A DNA stretch of 64,000 nucleotides from Roseivirga sp. (GTDB lineage: Bacteria; Bacteroidota; Bacteroidia; Cytophagales; Cyclobacteriaceae): NCBI GenBank assembly GCA_029262895.1, contig JAJCYM010000027.1, forward strand, positions 1 through 64,000, written 5' to 3'. Every line of letters starts with the position of its first letter. Within the stretch, counting starts at the first letter, position 1. Positions 18,186 through 26,093 of this stretch are shown one piece after another. Below the pieces are notes generated by a model. The model worked only from the letters and a program-made list of their open reading frames with translations, did not search any database and had not been told where the DNA came from. Made by a program: the position numbers and the translations under genes.

Positions 18186-18501
18186 CCTTTTCAATGTTGG
18201 TTTTAAAAACACCTCTTCGCAGTGGGGAGGCGTTTTCTTTTTTATTTTCAGGTGATCGGCAGACATCTAGGCTTTCAATGTTCATCCCCTACCCCCTTCA
18301 AAAAGCTCCCCTCTTTCATTTCCTTTTCTACCCAAAGGGGGACTGGCCTCCATCTGTAATCCAGACTTCGCACATAATCAGAATATTTCTAATCTCCTTC
18401 AAAGCACCCAAAAAAGGGAACTTACCTTATGCAACCTTCCCTCATCACCATAACTTCCAAACGCCACGAACCACCAGACTCTGTGTCCCCTTGAGGGGAC
18501 T
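18186..18501. other. Intergenic stretch, 316 bases, between convergent genes
   Basis: No gene is seen. The left end holds the terminator at 18206-18243 and the right end the palindrome at 18485-18500. Between them are C-rich tracts such as CCCCTACCCCCTTC and CCAAAGGGGGAC that resemble degraded copies of Bacteroidota intergenic repeats. Confidence 0.45.
18206..18243 (+). terminator. Terminator after the TlpA-like gene
   Basis: AAAACACCTC (18206-18215) pairs with GAGGCGTTTT (18227-18236) with one mismatch and runs into a T-rich tract (CTTTTTTAT). It starts 21 bases after the stop codon. Confidence 0.65.
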
Positions 18502-18510
18502 TTAGGGGTG
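18485..18510. repeat. Palindromic intergenic repeat of Bacteroidota type
   Basis: GTCCCCT-TG-AGGGGAC (18485-18500) is a perfect hairpin, followed by TTTAGGGGTG. On the minus strand this reads CACCCCTAAAGTCCCC..., a form I recognise from intergenic repeats scattered in many Bacteroidota genomes. The DUF559 gene takes its last residues and stop codon from it. Confidence 0.55.
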
Positions 18511-18879
18511 ATTTTCCTTGATCCACTCTTCAATCTCCACTTTCACCCAACTAACTCTTTTCATCACATCTACATCATCAAAACGGAGTACGTGGTAACC
18601 CAACTCCTCAAGCCTCCTTGTTCTTTTATCATCTTTCTCATCTGCCCCTTCCCAGGCATGGGTGATTCCATCAACTTCAATAATTAACTTCAATTCCTTG
18701 CAGAAAAAATCAGCAATAAAATTGTCAATGGGCCTCTGTCTTAAGAATTGATAACCCATCATTTGCTTGGATCTGAGTAATTCGCACCATAGCCGGACTT
18801 CCGCCTTAGTACCGTGGTTGCGATGACTTCTGGAGAGAGCCTTCAGTTTAATGTTATAATAGTTATTCGCCTTACTCAC
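18502..18879 (-). CDS. DUF559 (Vsr-like endonuclease fold) protein
   Basis: A 125-residue protein of normal DUF559 length. The family shares the restriction-endonuclease/Vsr fold. Visible motifs: the N-terminal AEVRLWCELLR segment, then YQFLRQRPI, then DFFCKELKLIIEVDG (acidic catalytic residues), and a C-terminal GYHVLRFDDVDV. Its real activity is uncertain; members are often near repeats and mobile DNA. It overlaps the preceding 134-residue gene by 4 bases (ATGA), so they form a coupled pair. The last two residues and TAA stop lie inside a palindromic repeat. Confidence 0.85.
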   Translation of the reverse strand: MSKANNYYNIKLKALSRSHRNHGTKAEVRLWCELLRSKQMMGYQFLRQRPIDNFIADFFCKELKLIIEVDGITHAWEGADEKDDKRTRRLEELGYHVLRFDDVDVMKRVSWVKVEIEEWIKENHP

Positions 18880-19280
18880 TTTTTCTTTTTGATTTTATTA
18901 ATGCGCTCGCCCTTTCTGGAAAGCAAGTACCACCATTCTTCCTTTTTGCTGCCTTCGGTTCTATAGGTTCTAACCGCACCGGCCCTTACCAAAATCTTCC
19001 GTAATTCATCGGCTTCATTGTCCCATCCACCCAGTTCCTTTTGAATAGCCGAGAAACTTCTATCCGTAAAACTCTGGTGTCTGAGCAATCGCTTGGCTGC
19101 GCGTTCGGCCATCACTTCTGTTTTATACATATTAAAATCCTGTCTCAATTTAAAGTAGGTAAATGCCGCTGTGATCAAGGCGGGTATGGTTCCAACCGCC
19201 AAAGTTTGAAGAAAAGTCATAATGCGCTCTATTTGTTCAAAATCAATTTTTGCTTTGCTATAATACAATATTATCAACAC
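18876..19280 (-). CDS. Unknown small membrane-anchored protein
   Basis: A 134-residue product without a recognised family. A hydrophobic segment (LQTLAVGTIPALITAAFTYF, residues ~24-43) is followed by a charged region (RAAKRLLRHQSFTDRSFSAI) and a C-terminal part that reads like a winged helix (GAVRTYRTEGSKKEEWWYLL). An internal ATG at 19220 begins directly before the membrane segment and is an equally good start. Its stop overlaps the DUF559 start by 4 bases, so the two are probably made together. Function unknown. Confidence 0.6.
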   Translation of the reverse strand: MLIILYYSKAKIDFEQIERIMTFLQTLAVGTIPALITAAFTYFKLRQDFNMYKTEVMAERAAKRLLRHQSFTDRSFSAIQKELGGWDNEADELRKILVRAGAVRTYRTEGSKKEEWWYLLSRKGERINKIKKKK

Positions 19281-19418
19281 ATAAGCCTAATTAGGGCAGT
19301 TTATGAGTGTTGTAATTCCTTTCTATTCACATTGATAATTTGTTTTTCAGCCCGCGATTTCTTATCTTCTAAATCCTTTCACCATTTTTTTAACAACCGT
19401 TTAACCAAGGAGGTACCT

Positions 19419-19877
19419 ATGAATTTTACCGGTGTAAGTGCGCCAGAACCACCCAAAACTGTGAAAGAATACAGACCAATAACAGAATATATGACACGGG
19501 ATGTGTATACCCTATCCCCTGACCAAAGTATCTCTGATGCCATGGACATGTTTTTGGAAAAGAAGATTTCGGGTGCTCCCGTTAAAGATGATAAAAACAA
19601 GATCGTAGGCATCCTATCTGAGATAGACTGCATGAAAATCATGGTAGATGAAGCCTACTTCAACTTACCACATGGGCGAATTTCTGTATCGCAGTATATG
19701 AGCCCCAACCCTCAGACGCTGACCGATACAATGGATGTATTGGATTGTGCTCAGAAATTTCTCTCTACGAACTTTAGAAGATTCCCTGTAGTAGATGTAA
19801 ATGACAAACTTGTAGGAACGATCAGTCGCAGAGACATTCTTCGAGCCACAAGAGACATGAAAACCTCTACTTGGTAA
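19419..19877 (+). CDS. CBS-domain pair protein
   Basis: A 152-residue protein made of two CBS motifs (about residues 22-75 and 90-147): MTRDVYTLSPDQSISDAMDM and YMSPNPQTLTDTMDVL mark the starts, with GILSEIDCMKI and GTISRRDILRA the nucleotide-binding ends. Stand-alone CBS pairs bind adenine nucleotides and regulate partner proteins; the partner is not evident here. The start at 19419 is fixed by a textbook AAGGAGG ribosome-binding site 5 bases upstream, unusual for Bacteroidota. A strong terminator follows. Confidence 0.9.
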   Translation: MNFTGVSAPEPPKTVKEYRPITEYMTRDVYTLSPDQSISDAMDMFLEKKISGAPVKDDKNKIVGILSEIDCMKIMVDEAYFNLPHGRISVSQYMSPNPQTLTDTMDVLDCAQKFLSTNFRRFPVVDVNDKLVGTISRRDILRATRDMKTSTW

Positions 19878-19930
19878 AGAAACCAGTCAATTCGTAGGTA
19901 CTCCAAAATACCACATCGAATTAATTTATG

Positions 19931-19960
19931 GCAGACAGCTTGATGCTGTCTGTCTTTTTT
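19931..19960 (+). terminator. Terminator after the CBS-pair gene
   Basis: GCAGACAGC (19931-19939) and GCTGTCTGT (19945-19953) form an 8-9 bp stem with a 5-base loop, followed by CTTTTTT. Confidence 0.85.
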
Positions 19961-20000
19961 ACTTTATTTGTTATACAAGTATTTATTAAATAAAAAAGTA

Positions 20001-20324
20001 ATGAGTAGATCAATTGGTTCTTTAGAAGAGGTTATTCTCCTTATGGTCATTGTCCTTGAAGACAATGCCTATGCAGTAACCATTTCTGAAGAGTACAGTA
20101 GACAGTTTAGCAAGTCGATCACAATTCCGGCAATACATACTGTACTTAGAAGATTAGAAGAAAAGGGCTTAATCAAATCGAGGGTCGGTGGCTCAACTAA
20201 CCTACGAGGTGGCAGAAGTAAGCGCTTTTATTACATCACGAAAGTTGGTTACGAAACTGCCAAAGAATTAAACGAGCAGCGTGCCATGCTTTGGAATATG
20301 GCTCCAAAACTTTCTTTCAATTGA
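20001..20324 (+). CDS. PadR-family transcriptional regulator
   Basis: A 107-residue winged-helix regulator starting at 20001 (MSRSIGSLEEVILLMVIVLE). The wing motif is typical: TIPAIHTVLRRLEEKGLIKS followed by RGGRSKRFYYIT. PadR proteins repress nearby efflux or export genes and respond to small ligands. The stop codon TGA overlaps the ATG of the permease by one base (TGATG), so the two are translationally coupled; the second PadR-permease pair at 46198-49154 has the same order. A direct role in controlling the permease is therefore likely. Confidence 0.92.
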   Translation: MSRSIGSLEEVILLMVIVLEDNAYAVTISEEYSRQFSKSITIPAIHTVLRRLEEKGLIKSRVGGSTNLRGGRSKRFYYITKVGYETAKELNEQRAMLWNMAPKLSFN

Positions 20325-22963
20325 TGGAAAACCAACACCCTTCATTCAAGCCTCCTAAATGGGCAGACCGCTTTCTGAGATGGTACTGTGACAGTGCCCT
20401 GATCAATGAAATTCAGGGAGACTTGCATGAAGTATTTTATATCCGTAGTGAGAAAATTGGTCGTTTTCGCGCGCAATGGCTATTTATCTGGGAGGTGGTT
20501 CGCTCCTTCAAACCTTCCAATTTCAAACAAAACAACAGGTTCAAAAACTTAAATTATTTCAATATGTTCAGAAACAACTATATCACGTCAGTCCGGAGTT
20601 TAATGAAGCATAAGTTCTATTCCTTCATTAAAATCATCGGACTAGCCATCGCCTTAGCTTCAGTAATCCTCATTAGCTCGTTTGTTTATAATGAGTTAAG
20701 CTTTGATCAATTCCATGAGAAATCCGATCAGATATATCGCTTTTCAGAGCTCTTTAGTAATGAACAGGGTGTAGTCGAGGAAAAATCTGCCAGTGTCCCC
20801 TTCCCTTTTGGCCCTACATTTCAAAACGATTATCCTGAAGTAAAGACAATTCGGCTATATCAGACCTTTCAGAAGGTTCCTTTGCTTACCTACCAGGATG
20901 GGCAAAAGAGCTTTTATGAGGAGAAACTTTTTTTCACCGATTCCCTCTTCTTCGATATTTTCTCCTTTGAACTGGCACAGGGCAATCCGGAAACGGCACT
21001 TGACAATCCCAGGTCTTTAGTGCTCACCGAGCGTATGGCTAAAAAATATTTTGGGGATGAATCGGCCATGGGCAAAACAATCCTATTCGAAAACAGCCTT
21101 CCCCTGGTCGTTACAGGAATCGCGAAAAACCCACCTATTAACTCTCATTTCAAGTTCGACTTCCTATCAACCTTGATGAACATTGACGAGGTATTTCAAG
21201 CAACAGGCAACCGTTTTGGCGATAAAGGATGGTATTGGAACCCCTGTCACACCTATGTATTGATTCCTAAGGGAATGACGCAAGAGCAGTTGCAACAATA
21301 CACTGACGAATTTATCCCCCGGCATTTTTCGGAGAGGATGGCGCCTTTTGTAGAGATTCCCCTCCAAAAATTGACTGACATCCATTTGACTTCAAGCCTG
21401 TATCAGGAGATAGAACCGAATAGAGATTATAAGTCAATTTATATCGCCTTAGCGATAGCAGCTTTCATTATCATCATCGCAGTAATCAACTTCATGAACC
21501 TCAGCGCAGCCAGGTCATCACAACGCGCCAAAGAGGTTGCGGTGCGCAAGGTAATGGGCTCCAACGTGAGGCAGCTTTTTGATCAATTCCTCACAGAATC
21601 ATTGCTCACCTGCATTATATCCTTAATCGTAGCTGTGGCTCTTGCGGGTGTTTTTGTAAAGCCCTTCGAGCAGATCACAAATGCGCCTATCAATTATGAA
21701 ATTCTCTTCAGTCCTGTTTTTATGGCGAGTATCCTGGGATTCACCTTATTCATTGGGCTGTTGTCTGGTGTTTATCCGGCCTTTATAGTCAGCGCGTTCA
21801 AACCCGTGGACGCTTTGAAAATTGGCAACATAAAACTCACCGGGAATAGGTCATCACTTTTATGGAAAAGCCTTATTGTATTCCAGTTTGCCATTTCAGT
21901 GATCTTAATCGTTGGTGCCATTATCGTTAATCAGCAGCACTTGTTTTTATTGAATAAAGACATGGGTTTTGATAAAGAACAGGTCGTAATGCTTCCCATC
22001 AGGGGAACGGGCATCAAGGCACAATCCGATGAATTCAAACAAGAGCTTCTGAGAAACAGTGATATTGTCAGCGCATCTGCTATGTCTGATATTTTGGGCA
22101 ATGATGTTCCGCTCAGACCATTTCTTTTTGAAGGACAACAAAAGGGTCAAAATGTACCCGGGCTCTTTGCGGATTTCGATTTTATTAAAACCTTTGGCCT
22201 CAAGTTAAAACAAGGCCGAGACTTCGATGAAGCCCTTGAAACTGACAAGGAAACATTCATTATCAATGAGTCAGCTGCACAAGCCTGGGACAGTGCTGCA
22301 TGGGAAGGGAAAGCCATTGGCTGGAGCCGTAAAATGCGCCCTGTCATTGGTGTAATTGAAGATTTTCATTTCGCTGACCTTAAACAGGACATCAGGCCCT
22401 TGGTCATTACCTACTCTCCTGGTTGGCATGCTTATATGGCCATTCGAATCAGGCCAGAAAATATATTCCAATCCATGCAGTCTATTGAAGGAGTATGGAA
22501 TCAATTTGAGCCTGGTCGGCCCTTCACTCCTTTCTTCCTTGATGAGCGATTGAACAATATTTATGAAGGCGAGCAGAAAATCAGCCAAATGGTCGGCTAT
22601 TTCTCGGTCATTTCCATCCTGTTGGCTGCCCTTGGTTTACTTGGTTTGACCAACTATTCCACCCTGCTAAGGGTCAAGGAAATTGGCGTGCGAAAGGTGC
22701 TTGGAGCATCAGTGCCAAGCATTTTAAGACTGCTCTCCAAAGACTATGCAATTCTGGTGATAATTGCCAACCTAATCGCCTGGCCGGCAGCCTGGTATTT
22801 TGCCCGGGAGTGGCTGGCCAATTTCACCTTTAAAATTGACCTGAACTTTTGGGTTTTTGTTTTTGCCGGCCTTGCCACTCTGGCCATGTCTATTTTGACC
22901 ATATGCTTTCAGGCACTCAAGACAGTTCGTCTAAATCCATCTCAATCTTTAAGAAGCGAATAA
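20324..22963 (+). CDS. FtsX/MacB-type ABC permease with permease prefix domain
   Basis: An 879-residue membrane protein starting at 20324 (MENQHPSFKP), overlapping the PadR stop by one base. Residues ~6-60 are a permease prefix domain (PPKWADRFLRWYCDSALINE). Then follow two MacB-type halves, each with a helix, a periplasmic MacB_PCD domain and FtsX helices: first half ~90-480 (FtsX region VINFMNLSAARS ... EVAVRKVMGSNVRQL), second half ~500-879 (LGLLGLTNYSTLL ... EIGVRKVLGAS). No ATPase is encoded beside it, so it must use one from elsewhere or act as a non-canonical member. Cargo unknown; family members handle lipoproteins, peptides or antibiotics. Confidence 0.9.
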   Translation: MENQHPSFKPPKWADRFLRWYCDSALINEIQGDLHEVFYIRSEKIGRFRAQWLFIWEVVRSFKPSNFKQNNRFKNLNYFNMFRNNYITSVRSLMKHKFYSFIKIIGLAIALASVILISSFVYNELSFDQFHEKSDQIYRFSELFSNEQGVVEEKSASVPFPFGPTFQNDYPEVKTIRLYQTFQKVPLLTYQDGQKSFYEEKLFFTDSLFFDIFSFELAQGNPETALDNPRSLVLTERMAKKYFGDESAMGKTILFENSLPLVVTGIAKNPPINSHFKFDFLSTLMNIDEVFQATGNRFGDKGWYWNPCHTYVLIPKGMTQEQLQQYTDEFIPRHFSERMAPFVEIPLQKLTDIHLTSSLYQEIEPNRDYKSIYIALAIAAFIIIIAVINFMNLSAARSSQRAKEVAVRKVMGSNVRQLFDQFLTESLLTCIISLIVAVALAGVFVKPFEQITNAPINYEILFSPVFMASILGFTLFIGLLSGVYPAFIVSAFKPVDALKIGNIKLTGNRSSLLWKSLIVFQFAISVILIVGAIIVNQQHLFLLNKDMGFDKEQVVMLPIRGTGIKAQSDEFKQELLRNSDIVSASAMSDILGNDVPLRPFLFEGQQKGQNVPGLFADFDFIKTFGLKLKQGRDFDEALETDKETFIINESAAQAWDSAAWEGKAIGWSRKMRPVIGVIEDFHFADLKQDIRPLVITYSPGWHAYMAIRIRPENIFQSMQSIEGVWNQFEPGRPFTPFFLDERLNNIYEGEQKISQMVGYFSVISILLAALGLLGLTNYSTLLRVKEIGVRKVLGASVPSILRLLSKDYAILVIIANLIAWPAAWYFAREWLANFTFKIDLNFWVFVFAGLATLAMSILTICFQALKTVRLNPSQSLRSE

Positions 22964-24372
22964 TGAAAAAATTAATCATAGCAGTACTCCTGATGCTACC
23001 AATGGCAGTCTGGAGCACAAATATCAAAGTAGAAAATGCCAAATTAAATAGCAGCCAAGGCACTGTAAGTTTTACCTTATCGTGGGAGAATGCCTGGAAA
23101 AACAGCACTAACCATGATGCGGCCTGGGTATTCGTGAAATTTGTAAACCCTAACACCAGTTATACGCATGGCACTTTGGCATCTACTGGTCACAAGGCTA
23201 CATCTGCTAACGGGGCTCCACAAGCCTCTTTAGTATTACCTTCTGACAGGGTTGGAATTTTTGTAACACCTGGCCAGAATCATCGAGGAAACGTGACCTG
23301 GCAGCTGAATCTAAAGCTAGAAAGATCAGTACTGCAAAACCTACCTGCAAATGCGCAACTCGAGGTATATGCTATCGAAATGGTGTATATACCTAGTGGT
23401 GGATTCACGCTTGGAGACCCTGATGTCAGAGCCATAAATTTTGCCTCATTCTATAAATCTGATGCTGAAGGAAAAGCCTCAGGTTTATATGAAATCACTG
23501 CAGAAGATCAAGAAATTCAAGTTGGTACTGATGCCGGCAACTTATACTATCAGATCGGCCGGTCTCCCTATCGCGGAGATCAGAAAGGCCTTATCCCTTC
23601 AACTTTTCCAAAGGGAGTCAAACCTTTCTATATGATGAAATATGAGACCTCACAAGGCCTCTATGTTGATTTTCTGAATACTATCTCAACCAATTTGGCA
23701 GAAGCCCTTAGTCCTCATCAGGTCAAGGATTACTATACGAAACGGGGAACGATCAAATTTGAAAATGGTCGTTTTATTGCAGAAAGTCGCCTTCGCCCCT
23801 CTAATTATATCACTTGGGATGATGGTGCGGCCCTAGCTGATTGGGCTGGTCTGCGGCCTATGACGGAATTGGAATTTACTAAGGCTGCCCGAGGACCCGG
23901 AAAACCAATAGCCCATGAGTTTCCATGGAATACTGATAATGTAGCCGGCCTGGCACGAAAAGTCGAATTGACCGATGAATTGACCTTAACAGATAATCTC
24001 TCAGAAGCGAACATCAACAATCAAAATCGCCATCGGTATGGGGCATCTTACTATTGGGTAATGGATTTGGCCGGCAGCCTGTGGGAAAAATGTGTGACAC
24101 TAGGTCATCCAATAGGTAGAAATTTCAAAGGAACCCATGGAGACGGTAAGCTTTCAGATGAAGCCAAAGCTACCAACTCAGACTGGCCAAAAGGCATCAA
24201 CGAAGAAGGTGGTTATGGCTACAGAGGTGGTGGCTACTACACGCACGGCATGAAAACCAGCGAGTACAACCCTCATAGCCCAATCGCCTATAGGCCGTAT
24301 GGCAGTTGGGCCGGTGGCAAAAAGTCCATTGCCTACAGCCAGCGTTATGTACGCACGGCTCCACAAAGATAA
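22963..24372 (+). CDS. SUMF1/FGE-fold exported protein lacking the catalytic cysteine
   Basis: A 469-residue protein starting at 22963, its ATG overlapping the permease stop by one base (TAATG). It has a signal peptide (MKKLIIAVLLMLPMAVWS), a ~110-residue beta domain often found before Bacteroidota FGE-fold proteins, and a C-terminal sulfatase-modifying-factor fold: MVYIPSGGFTLGD, FYMMKYETSQGLYVDFLN, RPMTELEFTKAARGP, and GYRGGGY. The enzyme's conserved cysteines near RGG-x-C are absent; the stretch reads RGGGYYTHGMKTSEY. It is therefore probably a binding protein, not a formylglycine synthase. No sulfatase is nearby. Coupling to the permease suggests joint function. Confidence 0.85.
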   Translation: MKKLIIAVLLMLPMAVWSTNIKVENAKLNSSQGTVSFTLSWENAWKNSTNHDAAWVFVKFVNPNTSYTHGTLASTGHKATSANGAPQASLVLPSDRVGIFVTPGQNHRGNVTWQLNLKLERSVLQNLPANAQLEVYAIEMVYIPSGGFTLGDPDVRAINFASFYKSDAEGKASGLYEITAEDQEIQVGTDAGNLYYQIGRSPYRGDQKGLIPSTFPKGVKPFYMMKYETSQGLYVDFLNTISTNLAEALSPHQVKDYYTKRGTIKFENGRFIAESRLRPSNYITWDDGAALADWAGLRPMTELEFTKAARGPGKPIAHEFPWNTDNVAGLARKVELTDELTLTDNLSEANINNQNRHRYGASYYWVMDLAGSLWEKCVTLGHPIGRNFKGTHGDGKLSDEAKATNSDWPKGINEEGGYGYRGGGYYTHGMKTSEYNPHSPIAYRPYGSWAGGKKSIAYSQRYVRTAPQR

Positions 24373-24393
24373 TTTTCAGTTCAGTTTACCAAT

Positions 24394-24437
24394 CCGGAAA
24401 GGGTGTGCGGTAATTTTCTTGCCAATCACCCTTCCGG
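24394..24437. terminator. Hairpin between convergent genes
   Basis: CCGGAAAGGGTG (24394-24405) pairs with CACCCTTCCGG (24427-24437) with one bulged base, between the SUMF1-fold and porin stops. No strong T-run follows on either side, so it may work as a roadblock or as a weak bidirectional terminator. Confidence 0.5.
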
Positions 24438-24444
24438 GTTTCGC

Positions 24445-25650
24445 TTAAAAATAGGTGGAAAACCCAAATTGAAGCCCTACTGTCTTTACAGATGGATTGC
24501 CCAAAATATCCCTGGTCCAGTCCATTCTATAGTTTAACCTAAGTACTGTTTGTGGAGACGGCCTGAAGCTAACGGCCGGGACAATTGAATAGGTATGGTC
24601 AAAAATATTGCCTCCGGTTTCTCTAAAACTACCCTTGTTGTAATCAACATACTCAAGGCGTAAAGCGAGATTAAGTGTACTATTGTCCCAATCCAAAATG
24701 CGCTGATTCAAGATCGGATGAACAATATCAATAAAACCACCCCTTTGTCTATTGCCAAATTGCTGTGAAAAGGTAGCAGGCACATCAATGTTAGCCCAGG
24801 TATATTCTCCTATCAATTTGGTTCTTGAAAAGGGCAGTTTTCCATTAAAATCAATCGCAAAAATATCAAGGCGTCTTCTTTCATCCAGCTGTAAGCCGTC
24901 CTCTTCAAACTTATTGTATACTCCTCCCATCCAGGAAAAACCAATTTCTCCATATTTAAAATTTTTGATGGCGGTTTTCAATGTGAGCCAGGCCACACCA
25001 TTTGAGCTTTCTTCAAAACGTTCTTTGTTCGCCTTGCTTTGCGGCAGCCAAGTCCTATTCTCTGCACTACCTATAATGCTGCCATCAAAGCCATTAGTCA
25101 GATAAGCCTCATAGGCAAAGGCCCAGCTGTTTTTAGCCGTCTTACCATAAATTCCAAAGCCGACATTGCTCCATGTTGACGGGATGATAGTAGTTGAGGC
25201 AATAGGCCTATTGATAAACTCCCACTTCGGTCCATCATGATTTTGATTGAAGGCACCAATCGGATTCATGATCACCCCTCCCCTAAAATTCAGCATGGGA
25301 TGGAATTCAATATCGAATGCTGCAAACTCAATCGCAATTTCTGCTCCCCCTTCTTCCAATTCAATCTCAGTGAGAAATTTGATGCGCTCGGCAATTGTGG
25401 AGGAAATGAAGATGGTCAGCCTTGGAATTTGAAAAGAAAGCCCTTCGCTCAAACCATCAGAACCAAAATAGCTACTGTTGGCCTCTAAATAGCCTCCTAG
25501 TGCCACGGGTAACTTGTCAAAGCTGAGGAATGGGCGGTTATATACCGCATCCATGTTCAAAGCTGTCGTATCCACCTTGCCTTTGTCTGTTTGTGCAAAT
25601 GTGCTGGTGCAAAACCACAACCCCATTACTAGTGTTAAAAATTTCTTCAT
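24445..25650 (-). CDS. Outer-membrane porin-like beta-barrel
   Basis: A 401-residue protein with signal peptide (MKKFLTLVMGLWFCTSTFAQ) and alternating amphipathic strands to a C-terminal aromatic residue (GLQFGFSTYF), the mark of outer-membrane barrels. It resembles phosphate-selective (OprO/P-like) porins (FRGGVIMNPIGAFNQNHDGP, LRLNYRMDWTRDILGNPS). It starts one base after the Rieske gene's stop, as third gene of a tight operon with the DUF1111 and Rieske lipoproteins. A role in passing a substrate or metal related to those redox proteins is inferred. Specificity unknown. Confidence 0.8.
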   Translation of the reverse strand: MKKFLTLVMGLWFCTSTFAQTDKGKVDTTALNMDAVYNRPFLSFDKLPVALGGYLEANSSYFGSDGLSEGLSFQIPRLTIFISSTIAERIKFLTEIELEEGGAEIAIEFAAFDIEFHPMLNFRGGVIMNPIGAFNQNHDGPKWEFINRPIASTTIIPSTWSNVGFGIYGKTAKNSWAFAYEAYLTNGFDGSIIGSAENRTWLPQSKANKERFEESSNGVAWLTLKTAIKNFKYGEIGFSWMGGVYNKFEEDGLQLDERRRLDIFAIDFNGKLPFSRTKLIGEYTWANIDVPATFSQQFGNRQRGGFIDIVHPILNQRILDWDNSTLNLALRLEYVDYNKGSFRETGGNIFDHTYSIVPAVSFRPSPQTVLRLNYRMDWTRDILGNPSVKTVGLQFGFSTYF

Positions 25651-25651
25651 T

Positions 25652-26092
25652 TCAAGAGAGACTTATAATGATGTGATTCTCGCGTAACTCTGTATTAAAC
25701 GCTTTCAATTGTTCCTTTGCAGGGCCTTCAATTACGCCCCCTTTATTTGTAAACTCGCTGCCATGTGCCGGGCAGGCAATCAGGTCTCCATACACGTTGA
25801 GCTCTGTTCCTTGATGTGTACAGCGTAATAGCATTGCTTTATACTCTGTTTCAGAATACTTGTATAAAACCACCGGATATTTCATGGAGGCATTTTGCAA
25901 TACCACATGTCGGAGTTCCTTGATCTTGCCCTTCCTTTCAACGGTAAAGCTACTCTTCGGCACGGCCATTTTCCCATCTTCAACGGGTAGCATTATTGCT
26001 TTGGCACCCGCACATCCGCTTAAGGCAAGGGATCCAACCATGATGCCCATACAGCCTAAAGATGATTTTCTTAAAAACTCTCCTCTTTTCAT
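25652..26092 (-). CDS. Rieske [2Fe-2S] lipoprotein
   Basis: A 146-residue protein starting at 26092 (MKRGEFLRKSSLGCMGIMVG), with one base between this start and the preceding stop. The signal sequence has a lipobox (LSGC, Cys27) and a weak Tat-like RGEFLRK motif. The Rieske signature is intact: Cys91-x-His93 (CTH) and Cys107-x2-His110 (CPAH), then GSEFTNKGGVIEGPA. It should carry a 2Fe-2S cluster at the membrane face. It lies between the DUF1111 di-haem gene and a porin gene in one operon, so it likely passes electrons to or from the haem protein. Confidence 0.92.
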   Translation of the reverse strand: MKRGEFLRKSSLGCMGIMVGSLALSGCAGAKAIMLPVEDGKMAVPKSSFTVERKGKIKELRHVVLQNASMKYPVVLYKYSETEYKAMLLRCTHQGTELNVYGDLIACPAHGSEFTNKGGVIEGPAKEQLKAFNTELRENHIIISLS

Positions 26093-26093
26093 A

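Noticed and set aside
20001-24372. The SUMF1-fold protein as a formylglycine-generating enzyme serving a local sulfatase
   Set aside because: No catalytic cysteine pair is visible and no sulfatase gene lies in the window.
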